Shown here: positions 1-9,302 of the stretch, piece after piece
How positions within the stretch are numbered: position 1 is the stretch's first letter
Layout of the letters: each line of letters opens with the position of its first letter
DNA from: CAG-791 sp963605745
Lineage (GTDB): Bacteria > Bacillota > Clostridia > Lachnospirales > Lachnospiraceae
Reading direction: 5' to 3'
Length of the DNA stretch: 27,135 nt
NCBI GenBank assembly: GCA_963605745.1
Contig: CAVCWT010000033.1
Coordinates: 1 to 27,135, forward strand
Program-made: the position numbers and the translations under genes
Notes under the pieces: model-generated
The model's database searches: none
What the model was told of the DNA's origin: nothing
What the model saw: the letters and a program-made list of their open reading frames with translations, nothing else

Positions 1-1
1 T

Positions 2-97
2 GCTCTTAGCGGAGAGCATTTCCAGGAGTATTTCTTTGCAGACTGCAAGGATGAGGCAATTGCAGCAGCCGTAAAGGAAGTTCTGGGGCTGGCTTGA
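2..97 (+). CDS. C-terminal end of an unidentified protein (partial)
   Basis: An open frame enters from the left edge and stops at TGA 95-97. The 31 visible residues end in ...DEAIAAAVKEVLGLA, an acidic and alanine-rich helix typical of the last helix of a soluble enzyme. I do not recognise the family and assign no function. It is followed by a strong terminator at 175-242, so it probably closes the upstream transcription unit. Confidence 0.55.
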   Translation, partial: ALSGEHFQEYFFADCKDEAIAAAVKEVLGLA

Positions 98-174
98 GAA
101 TTATGAATTCGTCCGCGGGACGCCGAGTTCATGTTGAAATCGGCTCTTGCTGAACAGATATAAACAGTCACAGG

Positions 175-242
175 AAACGCGCATTTTATGCCGAATACAG
201 CGATGAGAAACGCTGTACGAAGGGTGTAAAATGCGCGTTTTT
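175..242 (+). terminator. Rho-independent terminator with nested hairpin
   Basis: An outer stem pairs AAACGCGCATTTTATGCC (175 on) with GGTGTAAAATGCGCGTTT, which ends near 240 and runs into a short T run. Inside it sits a second stem, TACAGCG / CGCTGTA, around 196-217. It follows the partial gene ending at 97 and precedes the DUF5107 gene, so it separates two transcription units. The rest of the 98-447 gap holds the candidate promoter at 287-295; I see no gene in it. Confidence 0.8.
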
Positions 243-286
243 GCGCAGTAAATGAAAAAGGATGCAAAATAAGCAAATACAGCGGG

Positions 287-295
287 TGATACAAT
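287..295 (+). promoter_or_regulatory. Candidate extended -10 promoter for the DUF5107/GH2 unit
   Basis: TGATACAAT (TG-N-TACAAT) matches an extended -10 element with one mismatch to TATAAT. No good -35 lies 16-18 bp upstream, which is tolerated for extended -10 promoters. It lies downstream of the terminator at 175-242 and about 150 bp upstream of the ATG at 448, leaving a fairly long leader. The placement is inferred. Confidence 0.35.
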
Positions 296-447
296 GAATC
301 TGACTGTAATGTGGCAATCTGACATGAATCCACGACGAATACATGCAAAAGTTGTTTAAATCGCTGTCTAATGTTTATTTTGATATTTCGTTTTGAAAAA
401 AGATGTGCAAAAAAGACATATTCTGTGGAAAAGTAAAGGGGACGGTT

Positions 448-3400
448 ATGGACTTTATTAAGGATAATTTGGGAGCAAGGGTATGGGAAGAACCAGTGGT
501 TATCCCAACCTATCCAGCAGGAAAACCAGAAAAAGGACCGCTTTTTATTGAAAAAAGAGCCTATCAGGGGAGTACGGGAAAGGTTTACCCGTTGCCGGTG
601 ACAGAAAAAATTTCGGACGAGAAAAAGGATGTGACCTATCGCGGAATTTTTCTGGAGAATGAATATCTGAAGGTTATGATTCTGCCGGAGCTGGGCGGGA
701 GAATTCAACGAGCCTATGACAAAACCAACGGATATGATTTTGTTTATTACAATCATGTGATACGTCCGGCGTTGGTTGGTCTGACAGGTCCCTGGATCTC
801 CGGGGGTATTGAATTCAACTGGCCGCAACATCACCGTCCATCGACCTTTGCACCGGTGGATTGTACTTATCTGCAGAATGAGGATTGCTCTTGCACAGTA
901 TATCTGAGCGAAACGGATAAGATGTACGGGACAAAGGGAATGGCGGAGATTTCGTTGTATCCTGGGAAGGCTTATATCGAAATTCGGGGACAGCTCTACA
1001 ACGGAACTGATCTGCCGCAGACCTTTTTGTGGTGGGCGAATCCGGCGGTTTCGGTAAATGAGCATACCTATTCGGTCTTCCCACCGGATGTCAATGCGGT
1101 GATGGATCATGGAAAACGTGCCGTTTCCACATTCCCGATTGCCACAGGTGAATATTATAAGGTGGATTATTCGGCCGGGGTCGATATTTCACGTTATCAG
1201 AATGTACCGGTCCCGACCTCTTATATGGTGGCACATTCGGATTATGATTTTATCGGTAATTATGATGAGAGCAAACAGGCGGGCCTTTTGCATGTGGCAG
1301 ATCATCATGTTGCTCCCGGCAAGAAACAATGGACTTGGGGGAATGGTGATTTCGGCAGAATGTGGGATCGAAATCTGACGGAAACGGATGGACCATATAT
1401 TGAATTGATGACTGGTGTGTTCACAGACAATCAACCGGACTTTACCTGGCTAAAGCCGCAGGAGGAAAAGTGCTTTGTACAGTATTTCATGCCTTACAAA
1501 GGAGTGGGTCGTATTGGAAATGCTACAAAGGAAGCGGTAATCAGCCTGTTCGGCGCAGCAGGTCCGAAAGATTCAGAGACTGCAAACGGGAAAAACAGGC
1601 AGATGACGGTAAAGGTTTATGCGACGGCAGAGTATTCCGGCGCAGAGCTAATCATTGATTGCTGCGGAATCAGAGTGCAGCAGTATGTACTGGATCTGAC
1701 ACCAGAGCGCTGCGAAGAAATTTCTTTTCCGGCAGAAGGGGAGGATACGGAGTACTGTGCCAGACTATGTTGGAAAGGGAGGACACTTGTAGAATATAAG
1801 GTATATGAAGAGCATCTGGAACCGGTTCCGAGTCCCGCAGATGCATTGAAACGCCCTGAGGAAATTGCATCCCTGGAAGAATTGTATCTGGCAGCAACAC
1901 ATCTGGAACAGTATCGGCATGCAACAAGAGAGCCGGCGGATTATTACCGGGAAGGCTTGAAGCGAGATGCAACTGATATCCGTCTGAATGATGGATACGG
2001 AGTGTTATTGTTGCGGCGCGGAAGAGCGGCAGAGAGTATTCCCTTTTTTCGGGCAGCGATTCACAAACAAACCTGGAAAAATCCGAATCCCTATCATGGA
2101 GAGTGCATGTTCCATCTGGGGCTTGCACTTATGCAGACCGGACAGGAAGATGCAGCCTACGATGCCTTTTACAAGTCAACTTGGAGCGCAGAGACGCAGG
2201 GCGTGGGATTCTACTGGCTTGCAGCCATAGCAGCCCGCAGGAAAGATTATGAGACAGCGCTGTCTTTTGCAGAGATGTCTTTGCTGCGTGGTTGGCACAA
2301 CATGAAGGGGAGGACCTTAAAGGCAGCATTGTTGCGAAAACTGGGAAGGCCTGTCGATATTTTCCTTACAGAGAGCCTTGCCATCGATCCTTTGTATATG
2401 GGATGTCTGTATGAAAAAATGAAATCTCCTGAGAACGCATACAGTCTGGAGCAGTGGCAGAGTCAGATGAGAAATGACGCACACAATTATCTGACGTTGG
2501 CGTTGGATTATATGGAGGCCGGCTTCTATGAGGAAGCGATTGAAATTGTGAAGGCTTCGCCGGAACAGACGCCAATGTGCCTGTACGATCAAGGCTATGC
2601 GTGGGAACAAAAAGGAGATGTGACGCGGGCAAAAAATTGCTATGCACAGGCGGAACTGGCTGACAGCACGTATTGTTTTCCCAGTAAAACTCAGGAGATT
2701 CGGATTTTAGAGGCTGCAATTCGAAGCCTTGGAAGGGCTCCGATGGCGCACTATTATCTGGGGAATCTTCTATATGATAAAAAGTCGTATGAGGAGGCTG
2801 TTCAGCACTGGGAGATGTCGGTTCAGGAAAATGGGAAGAATTCGGCTGCGGCCATGACATATCGGAATCTGTCGATTGCTTATTACAATAAAAGGGGAAA
2901 TGTCGACGGTGCACTGGAAGCCATAGGAACGGCATGCAGATTGGACCATCTCTATGCACGCTTTTGGCTGGAGCAGGATCAGTTATTTACAAGGGCAGGG
3001 TACCCTTTGACAAAGAGACTGGCTGTGCTGGAGAAAATCGGGGATCTGAAAAAAGAACGGGATGATCTGTATCTGCGGTGGATCACATTGCTGAATGGTA
3101 CCGGACGCTTTGAGGAGGCACTGCAGTCAATGATAAAAAGGCAGTTCCACCCGTGGGAAGGCGGCGAAGGAAAAGTGAGTGCCCAGTATCGGTTTTCTCT
3201 TGTGCATCTCGCAATAAAGAAGCTGGAGCAAAAGGATCCGGAAGCTGCCATTGACCTTCTGGAAAAGGCATTGAATTATCCAACCTTCCTCGGAGAAGGT
3301 AAGCTGCCGAATGTGCCGGATAATCGGGAATATTACTACATGGGTCTTGCATATAGAATGAAGGGCTGTGAAAAAGAGGCAGTGCGTTGTTTGAACCTGG

Positions 3401-3807
3401 CTGCTGCCGGTGATCAGGAACCGGCACCGGTGCTCTACTATAACGACCAGCCGTCGGATTATATTTTCTATCAGGGGCTGGCGCAAAGAGCGCTGGGTGA
3501 AGAGGCGAAGGCGAAAAAGGCATTCCACCGGTTGCTCAGCTATGGAGAACGGCATCTGTTTGACAAAGTAGACTATGACTTTTTTGCTGTGTCATTGCCC
3601 GAAATCGAGGTATATCAGGAAAATATTACAGCAAGAAATGTGCGATATTGCAATTATCTGCGGGCACTTGGCACATTAGGACTCGGAGATGAGAACAGGG
3701 CAGAGGAACTCCTGCGCAAGATCTTAGCGGATCATCCGGAGGATCAGGGAGCGCGAGAACATCTGTGGCTGATTACCGGAACCGAAAGGCAGGTTGAATA
3801 TGACTGA
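448..3807 (+). CDS. DUF5107 domain / TPR repeat protein, probably cytoplasmic carbohydrate-active
   Basis: This is a 1119-residue protein without a signal peptide. The frame is open from 403, but ATG 448 has AAAGGGG six bases upstream and gives the usual N-terminus of this family (...VVIPTYPAGKPEKGPLFIEKRAYQG). Residues about 55-365 form the DUF5107 region, which has a galactose-mutarotase-like fold in known relatives; LPELGGRI and GGIEFNWPQHH are visible signature stretches. From about residue 490 to the end there are tandem helical pairs with TPR spacing and A/G/Y patterning (for example MFHLGLALMQTGQEDAAYDAF). It overlaps the GH2 start by 8 bp, indicating translational coupling. DUF5107 proteins often occur beside GH2 genes, but I know of no firm biochemical role. 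It could bind or act on a glycan in partnership with the GH2 enzyme. Confidence 0.85.
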   Translation: MDFIKDNLGARVWEEPVVIPTYPAGKPEKGPLFIEKRAYQGSTGKVYPLPVTEKISDEKKDVTYRGIFLENEYLKVMILPELGGRIQRAYDKTNGYDFVYYNHVIRPALVGLTGPWISGGIEFNWPQHHRPSTFAPVDCTYLQNEDCSCTVYLSETDKMYGTKGMAEISLYPGKAYIEIRGQLYNGTDLPQTFLWWANPAVSVNEHTYSVFPPDVNAVMDHGKRAVSTFPIATGEYYKVDYSAGVDISRYQNVPVPTSYMVAHSDYDFIGNYDESKQAGLLHVADHHVAPGKKQWTWGNGDFGRMWDRNLTETDGPYIELMTGVFTDNQPDFTWLKPQEEKCFVQYFMPYKGVGRIGNATKEAVISLFGAAGPKDSETANGKNRQMTVKVYATAEYSGAELIIDCCGIRVQQYVLDLTPERCEEISFPAEGEDTEYCARLCWKGRTLVEYKVYEEHLEPVPSPADALKRPEEIASLEELYLAATHLEQYRHATREPADYYREGLKRDATDIRLNDGYGVLLLRRGRAAESIPFFRAAIHKQTWKNPNPYHGECMFHLGLALMQTGQEDAAYDAFYKSTWSAETQGVGFYWLAAIAARRKDYETALSFAEMSLLRGWHNMKGRTLKAALLRKLGRPVDIFLTESLAIDPLYMGCLYEKMKSPENAYSLEQWQSQMRNDAHNYLTLALDYMEAGFYEEAIEIVKASPEQTPMCLYDQGYAWEQKGDVTRAKNCYAQAELADSTYCFPSKTQEIRILEAAIRSLGRAPMAHYYLGNLLYDKKSYEEAVQHWEMSVQENGKNSAAAMTYRNLSIAYYNKRGNVDGALEAIGTACRLDHLYARFWLEQDQLFTRAGYPLTKRLAVLEKIGDLKKERDDLYLRWITLLNGTGRFEEALQSMIKRQFHPWEGGEGKVSAQYRFSLVHLAIKKLEQKDPEAAIDLLEKALNYPTFLGEGKLPNVPDNREYYYMGLAYRMKGCEKEAVRCLNLAAAGDQEPAPVLYYNDQPSDYIFYQGLAQRALGEEAKAKKAFHRLLSYGERHLFDKVDYDFFAVSLPEIEVYQENITARNVRYCNYLRALGTLGLGDENRAEELLRKILADHPEDQGAREHLWLITGTERQVEYD

Positions 3808-6589
3808 AATGAGTCTGGCCGGCCTATGGGCAGCAGAGCTAGAGGATGGCCGAAAGTATGAGATGCGGCTGCCGGGAACGCTGGATGAGAACGGGATCGG
3901 GGACCCGGATCTCGGAAAAAATCAGTGGCATCCGGACGCTGCGCCCGGAGCAAGAGAGGATTTTGATCCAGCTGCTCCGATTGCAACGAGATTCACGCGA
4001 AAGCATACCTATGAAGGAGCAGTCCGTTTGACCAGAACCATCCGCTATGAGCTCCCAAAAGGCAAGAGAGTATTCCTTGATGTGGAGCGTGCGAGGTGTC
4101 TAAAGGTGTTCGTGGACGGGCAAGAGGTATCGGGCTGGATTCCTCCTTCCCTGAGTTCACCGCGCTGCTACGAACTCACTGGTATGTTACAGGGGGAGCA
4201 TGAGCTGACGCTGATTTCGGATAACGGCTATCCTGGGCTGCCGCATGATGCGATCGTAAACTCTTCTGCGGCGACGGATGAAACACAGACCAACTGGAAC
4301 GGAGTACTGGGATATCTGCGCCTTCGCGAAGAAGAGGAGAATTTTATTGCATCCATGCGAGTTTATCCTCAAATGGATTTGCAGACGAATTCGAGGCCTG
4401 CTTTGGGAAAGAACGTGCAGGGGCAAATTAGGACAATAACCGTATATGTGGAAATTGCATCCCTAAATGGCTGCCGTGGGGAACTCACAATTGACTCAGA
4501 TGCTCTTTTGAAATCGTGCAAGGTGTCGTTGAATGTTCCTGCCGGTCGGCAGGAAATCTGTCTGGAAAATCTGCCGCTGGCAGAGAATGTGCGTTACTGG
4601 GATGAAATGGAAGGTTGCCTGTATGAGGTAACAGCTCGCCTTACGAATGCGAGTGAATACCGAACTCGATTCGGTGTGCGCAGCTACGGCTATAATGCAG
4701 CAGGGCGACTTACACTGAACGGCAGAGTCATCTTCCTTCGAAGTGAGGCGAACTGTGCTGTGTTTCCGGAGGAGGGACATCCGCCGATGGAAACAAATAA
4801 ATGGCGCGACATCCTGCAGCAGTATCAGGCCTATGGCGTGAACTGCATCCGTTTTCATTCTCATTGTCCACCCGAGGAAGCCTTTGCGGCAGCGGATGAG
4901 TTGGGAATGCTGATGCAGCCGGAGCTGTCTCATTGGGATCCGCATGGCGCATTTGAGACAGAAGAGAGCTGGAACTATTACCGCGTGGAACTGGAACAGA
5001 TTCTGCGAACTCTTGCAAATCATCCGTCCTTTGTGATGCTGACGCTTGGAAATGAACTGTGGTCGCAGGAAACCGGAACAAAGAGAATGACCCGACTGCT
5101 GGAGCTGGCAAAGGGAATCGACAATACGCGGTTGTATGCTAATGCATCCAATGGATTTTACGGGACAAAGGGATGTGATGCAGCAAGTGATTTCTATACG
5201 TCCCAGTCATTTTATGAGGATCCGATTCGCGGCACACGTGCTGCAGGGACAAAAGGCGAGCGAATTCAGGGCTATATCAATAATCAGTATCCGAATGCCT
5301 GCACCAGCTATGAGGATTCCATGAAAAGATTGCGGGAAAGCTATTCCGGACCGGTATTCAGTTTTGAGGTCGGACAGTTTGAGGTCCTGCCGGATTTTGA
5401 CGAGCTGGAGGAATTTCATGGCGTAACCGTGCCGGTTAATTACGAATTGATCCGTAAAAAGGCCGCAGAGGTCGGTGTTCTGGACATGTGGAAACGTTAT
5501 GTAGAGGCCACCGGAGAATTGTCCAGAATTGGTTACCGGGAGGAAATCGAGGCTGCAATGCGTACCGAGGCACTGTCTGGGATTTCTCTTCTGGGACTGC
5601 AGGATTTCCCAGGACAGGGGACAGCTCTTGTTGGCATGATGAATGCACATTTGGAGCCGAAACCCTATGCCTTTGCAGAACCGGAGCGGTTTGCGGCCTT
5701 CTTTCGAAGGGAATTGGTCCTTGTTGGACTGCCAAGGTATACCTTTGAACAGAACGAAACGCTTGAGGCAGTGGTTACAGTTGCCAATTACGGAACGCAT
5801 GAAATCAACGCAATCCCGCAGTATGAAGTGAGACGACAGGAAAGAGATGGAAGGTTTCATCTTGTTCAAAAGGGAGATTTGCAGCAGGTGGCCTGTCCTG
5901 CAGGCGGGCTGACGGATGTCGGTACACTGCGGATTTGTTTTGCAGAGGTGATGGCAACAGAGCAGGCCTGCAGGCTGGAACTATATGTCCGGGTTGGAGC
6001 AGCACAGAATACCTATCCTATCTGGTGTTATCCACCGCAGCAGCCGGTGCTATCAAAGGGAGTTTATGAAACGGAACGATTGGATGAAGAGGCCCTTTCT
6101 GTACTGTCACAGGGCGGAACAGTGTACCTCTCGCCGTATGCGGATGAGGAGCATCTCCCTCATTCCATTCCAACGCAGTTTACCACGGATTTCTGGTCCG
6201 TTGGAACCTTTCCGGCACAGGCCGGCGGCATGGGGCAGCTGATCGATGCGGAGCATCCACTGTTTCGGGATTTTCCAACGGAATTTTATACCAACTGGCA
6301 GTGGTGGCCGATGGCAACGCAGCGTGCTATCATTTTACCAAGACGCATGCGTTCGATTGTGGAGGAAATGGACAGTTATGCCTACATGCGGCCCATGACG
6401 CAGCTGCTGGAATGTCGTTGCGGAGGAGGAAAGCTCCTTCTGTCCTCGATGGGTCTGCAGAATCTGCAGCAATATCCGGAGGCAAGGGCTTTACAGTGCG
6501 CTGTTTATAACTACCTTGCCGGCGAGGAATTTGCACCGGATCAGGAGATGGAGATCGCAGAGATTCAGGAGCTGGTGCCGCTTGTCTGA
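3800..6589 (+). CDS. Glycoside hydrolase family 2 protein
   Basis: This is a 929-residue enzyme with no signal peptide, so probably cytoplasmic. ATG 3800 is used; it overlaps the upstream stop as ATGACTGA and has AGGCAGG just upstream. The order is GH2: an N-terminal jelly-roll sugar-binding domain (about 1-190), an Ig-like domain (about 195-300), a TIM barrel (about 305-600) and extra C-terminal beta domains. The barrel carries GVNCIRFHSHCPP and then TLGNELW, giving Glu419 as likely acid/base. FSFEVGQFE supplies the candidate nucleophile (Glu523 or Glu528). The family includes beta-galactosidases, beta-glucuronidases and pectin side-chain enzymes; the substrate cannot be read from sequence. 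Coupling to the DUF5107-TPR gene suggests a joint role. Confidence 0.88.
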   Translation: MTEMSLAGLWAAELEDGRKYEMRLPGTLDENGIGDPDLGKNQWHPDAAPGAREDFDPAAPIATRFTRKHTYEGAVRLTRTIRYELPKGKRVFLDVERARCLKVFVDGQEVSGWIPPSLSSPRCYELTGMLQGEHELTLISDNGYPGLPHDAIVNSSAATDETQTNWNGVLGYLRLREEEENFIASMRVYPQMDLQTNSRPALGKNVQGQIRTITVYVEIASLNGCRGELTIDSDALLKSCKVSLNVPAGRQEICLENLPLAENVRYWDEMEGCLYEVTARLTNASEYRTRFGVRSYGYNAAGRLTLNGRVIFLRSEANCAVFPEEGHPPMETNKWRDILQQYQAYGVNCIRFHSHCPPEEAFAAADELGMLMQPELSHWDPHGAFETEESWNYYRVELEQILRTLANHPSFVMLTLGNELWSQETGTKRMTRLLELAKGIDNTRLYANASNGFYGTKGCDAASDFYTSQSFYEDPIRGTRAAGTKGERIQGYINNQYPNACTSYEDSMKRLRESYSGPVFSFEVGQFEVLPDFDELEEFHGVTVPVNYELIRKKAAEVGVLDMWKRYVEATGELSRIGYREEIEAAMRTEALSGISLLGLQDFPGQGTALVGMMNAHLEPKPYAFAEPERFAAFFRRELVLVGLPRYTFEQNETLEAVVTVANYGTHEINAIPQYEVRRQERDGRFHLVQKGDLQQVACPAGGLTDVGTLRICFAEVMATEQACRLELYVRVGAAQNTYPIWCYPPQQPVLSKGVYETERLDEEALSVLSQGGTVYLSPYADEEHLPHSIPTQFTTDFWSVGTFPAQAGGMGQLIDAEHPLFRDFPTEFYTNWQWWPMATQRAIILPRRMRSIVEEMDSYAYMRPMTQLLECRCGGGKLLLSSMGLQNLQQYPEARALQCAVYNYLAGEEFAPDQEMEIAEIQELVPLV

Positions 6590-6628
6590 TCTGCCGGTTT
6601 GTGATAGAGATCAGGAGGAAACGAGAAT

Positions 6629-7576
6629 ATGTCGAAACAAAAGGGAACAGCTGTTGAATACCGCAGTTATTATCTGCCGCCGCAGTTCCCGGTATTGCTG
6701 CTGTCCGGAGATTATTGGAGAATTTCGGATGTTCCCAGCAAGAGACTTCATTTTCATAATTGCCTGGAAATCGGGTTGTGCCGGTCTGACGGCGGTACAC
6801 TGAAGGTAGGGGGAGAGGATATCTCATTCAGAGAGGGGGATGTCACGATTCTACCAAGGAACGTCCTGCATACGACCTATAGTGCACAGGGGACAAAGAG
6901 CCTTTGGTCCTACCTGTTCATGGACCCTAAAGAGCTTCTTTGCAATGTGCTCCCGGCGGCTTGGAGCAATTATGAGCTGTCACCGGACGGCTTCCCTTCG
7001 TTTCGATATGTGTTTGGCAAGGAGGAATATCCTAACATTCATACACTGGTGTCCTATATCATTTGCGAGATGGAGAAAAAGGAACCCTGTTACGAGATCA
7101 GTGTGCTGGGGCTGATCAGTTCGCTCTATATCGAACTGTACCGGATCGAGAGCCGTACTGCTAATGCCGACAGCAAAGGAGGAACAGAACACTCCCTGGT
7201 CCTTGCACCTGCCCTGAACTATATCGAAAATAATTATATGAAAGCGGTCACAATTGAGGAACTGGCGCAGCTATGCCATTGGAGTGTCCCGCATTTTCGT
7301 CGTATTTTTAATGAGATCATGGGAATTGGTCCCTTGGAATTCGTGAATAATACCAGAATTCAGAAATCGTGCATCCTTTTGCGCAGTACAGAGAAATCAG
7401 TACTGGAGATCGCAGGGATGGTTGGATTTCATTCAATTTCCAGCTACAACAGACAATTTATCAAATTGATGCAGCTCTCGCCGAGGGAATATCGGCAAAA
7501 AATGCGGCAGACTCAGAATAAATCTGAAAAACAGATCATTCTGGAATTCAACGGATGGATGAAACCGGAAGAATGA
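6629..7576 (+). CDS. AraC-family transcriptional regulator with cupin sensor domain
   Basis: The protein has 315 residues. The start ATG 6629 follows a strong AGGAGG about ten bases upstream. Residues about 35-90 look like the AraC N-terminal cupin (RLHFHNCLEIGLC, then the DVTILPRNVLHTTY stretch). Residues about 195-305 hold the double helix-turn-helix: TIEELAQLCHWSVPHFRRIF for the first and SVLEIAGMVGFHSISSYNRQF for the second, followed by the typical SPREYRQ ending. It lies 39 bp behind GH2 in the same direction and is probably co-transcribed. Regulators of this type commonly activate adjacent sugar importer operons, so the ABC genes from 9303 and the hydrolases are its likely targets. The inducer is unknown, plausibly a rhamnose- or galacturonate-containing sugar. 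Confidence 0.9.
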   Translation: MSKQKGTAVEYRSYYLPPQFPVLLLSGDYWRISDVPSKRLHFHNCLEIGLCRSDGGTLKVGGEDISFREGDVTILPRNVLHTTYSAQGTKSLWSYLFMDPKELLCNVLPAAWSNYELSPDGFPSFRYVFGKEEYPNIHTLVSYIICEMEKKEPCYEISVLGLISSLYIELYRIESRTANADSKGGTEHSLVLAPALNYIENNYMKAVTIEELAQLCHWSVPHFRRIFNEIMGIGPLEFVNNTRIQKSCILLRSTEKSVLEIAGMVGFHSISSYNRQFIKLMQLSPREYRQKMRQTQNKSEKQIILEFNGWMKPEE

Positions 7577-7603
7577 TCCGGGGAAAATTCTTTCGTTGCG
7601 ATC

Positions 7604-8941
7604 TCATGAGAGTAAGGTTTTGAATTTCCATTTTCCGGAGTAGTAACGGAGAACCGGGATGATACAGCCGCAGCTCCAGGATAGCGGTGTAGCAATCCAG
7701 ATTCCATTTACACCGAGAATTCCGGACAGCAGATAAGCAAAAACAATACGACCGGCCAATTCGGTTAAACCGGCAACCATACAGGTGTTAACATCACCGG
7801 ATCCGCGAATGACATTCTGATAGCTCTGCATAATGCCGGCAATGACATAGGCAATGCCGATGATCGTCAGGTAGGTGCAGCCGATCTGAATGGCATCTGC
7901 GGATGCGGAGGAATCCAGGAACATCATCATCAGCTGACGGCGGAAGATCAGCACCGATGCGGCAATCAGAATACTGGCACCGACCATAACAGCCAGCGTT
8001 TGGTAAAGAGCCTGTTTGATTCGGTTGTAGTTTTTGACGGCGATGTTCTGCCCGGTGAATACGGACAGGGCAGTCCCTATGGATACGATGACCTGAATGG
8101 CGACACTGTCGATGCGGTTCGCAGCGACATACGCAGCCATGACAGTAGATCCAAAGGAATTGATCAGACGCTGTACACTCATGCCTCCAAGAGAGATCAT
8201 GCAGGATTGAAAGGCAGCTGGAAACCCGGTTTTAATCACCAATTTAATGTATAAAAGTTCGGGGCAGAGTTGCATCTGCGACAGCCCGAGCTGAGAACGT
8301 ATCTTTATTAATTTCACCAGACAAATCGATGCCGAGGTGCATTGTGCAAGAATGGTTGCATAGGCAGCTCCGGCAACACCCAGATCACAGCAGATTATAA
8401 AAAACAAATCCAGACAGATATTCACAAGAGAAGAGGCGATGATGGCTCGCAGTGGAGTGCGGGAGTCTCCAATACTGTTCAAAAGAGCAGCGCATCCATT
8501 GTACAGGACACTGCCGAATACAAAGGTATAGATGATGTGAAGGTACTGCACAGAATATCCAATGACATTTTCGGGAACACTCAAAAGTCGCAGGAAAAAC
8601 TCTGCACCGAACATGCCGACAGCAGACATGATGCAGGCAAGAATTCCGGCAGTCCAGATGAGTGCAGTAACCGTTTTAGCCATGCGCTTTTGATCCCCAT
8701 AGCCAAAACACTGAGCAGCAATTAAACCGGCCCCATTGCACATGCCGGTAACAAGGGCCAGGAGAAAATTTGTGAGACTCCCGGTGCTGCCTACTCCGGC
8801 CAGGGCGCTTTCGCCCAGAAACCTGCCGACAATGATGGTATCTGCAACGTTATAGAACTGCTGGAAAATATTACCGATCAGCATGGGAATGGCGAATCCG
8901 ATGATCAGCCGCAAGGGCTGCCCTTTTGTCATATTTTTCAT
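7604..8941 (-). CDS. MATE family multidrug/metabolite efflux transporter
   Basis: This is a 445-residue integral membrane protein with about 12 hydrophobic segments in two homologous halves. The frame is open further upstream, but the start MKNMTKGQPLRL at 8941 (preceded by GAGG) matches the normal family N-terminus (short polar lead, then LIIGFAIPMLIGNIFQQFYN). The conserved stretch VADTIIVGRFLGESALAGVG sits in the first half. The family couples Na+ or H+ entry to export of cationic compounds; the substrate here is unknown. It is the only - strand gene inside the sugar locus. It converges on the AraC gene (27-bp gap) and diverges from the ABC operon. Nothing links it to pectin use, so it may simply be inserted. 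Confidence 0.92.
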   Translation of the reverse strand: MKNMTKGQPLRLIIGFAIPMLIGNIFQQFYNVADTIIVGRFLGESALAGVGSTGSLTNFLLALVTGMCNGAGLIAAQCFGYGDQKRMAKTVTALIWTAGILACIMSAVGMFGAEFFLRLLSVPENVIGYSVQYLHIIYTFVFGSVLYNGCAALLNSIGDSRTPLRAIIASSLVNICLDLFFIICCDLGVAGAAYATILAQCTSASICLVKLIKIRSQLGLSQMQLCPELLYIKLVIKTGFPAAFQSCMISLGGMSVQRLINSFGSTVMAAYVAANRIDSVAIQVIVSIGTALSVFTGQNIAVKNYNRIKQALYQTLAVMVGASILIAASVLIFRRQLMMMFLDSSASADAIQIGCTYLTIIGIAYVIAGIMQSYQNVIRGSGDVNTCMVAGLTELAGRIVFAYLLSGILGVNGIWIATPLSWSCGCIIPVLRYYSGKWKFKTLLS

Positions 8942-9189
8942 AATGGTGTGCCTCGTGTTGGTATCGGCGACGGTCGGCGGAGATGGTTGCCGTGCGGATC
9001 CTTTTTTATAAGGTAGGCGTCTCAAAAAGAGTATGACGCAGCGAACAGAATGTAAATAAGAATGGCTGTAAACTGCTAAAAATGATCGTTTTTGCACAAT
9101 TTTTTGGATGGATTGATTAGAACATAGCATACATAATGCATGATAATATTCACATGAAGTGAACTAAAACATACAAAATAGCTAAAAGG

Positions 9190-9219
9190 TTGCGGCGCTT
9201 TGAAAGGGATAAGCCGCAA
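9190..9219. promoter_or_regulatory. Inverted repeat upstream of ABC operon (possible operator)
   Basis: TTGCGGC (9190-9196) and GCCGCAA (9213-9219) are a perfect 7-bp inverted repeat with a 16-bp centre. It lies just upstream of a perfect TTGACA at 9232, in the 361-bp divergent gap between the MATE and permease genes. That is a position typical for an activator or repressor site. AraC proteins usually prefer direct repeats, so which protein binds here is unknown. No gene is seen in the rest of 8942-9302. Confidence 0.4.
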
Positions 9220-9231
9220 TCACAAACACAG

Positions 9232-9260
9232 TTGACATCAGTCAGGGATATGTGAGTAAG
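9232..9260 (+). promoter_or_regulatory. Candidate promoter of the ABC importer operon
   Basis: A consensus -35 TTGACA lies at 9232-9237. With a 17-bp spacer the -10 position is AGTAAG (9255-9260), a poor match. A strong -35 with a weak -10 would fit an activator-dependent promoter, but this is inference. A start near 9267 would leave a leader of about 35 bases before ATG 9303. Confidence 0.35.
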
Positions 9261-9302
9261 GGATGTGCAAGGCATTGCATTCCGGAGCAAGGGAGGCATG
9301 AG

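Noticed and set aside
8942..9130. Upstream extension of the MATE reading frame
   Set aside because: It adds 63 residues not seen at the family N-terminus; MKNMTKGQPL at 8941 is the normal start.
9199..9214. Catabolite-repression (cre) site on the reverse strand near the inverted repeat
   Set aside because: About four mismatches to the TGWAANCGNTNWCA consensus, including key positions.
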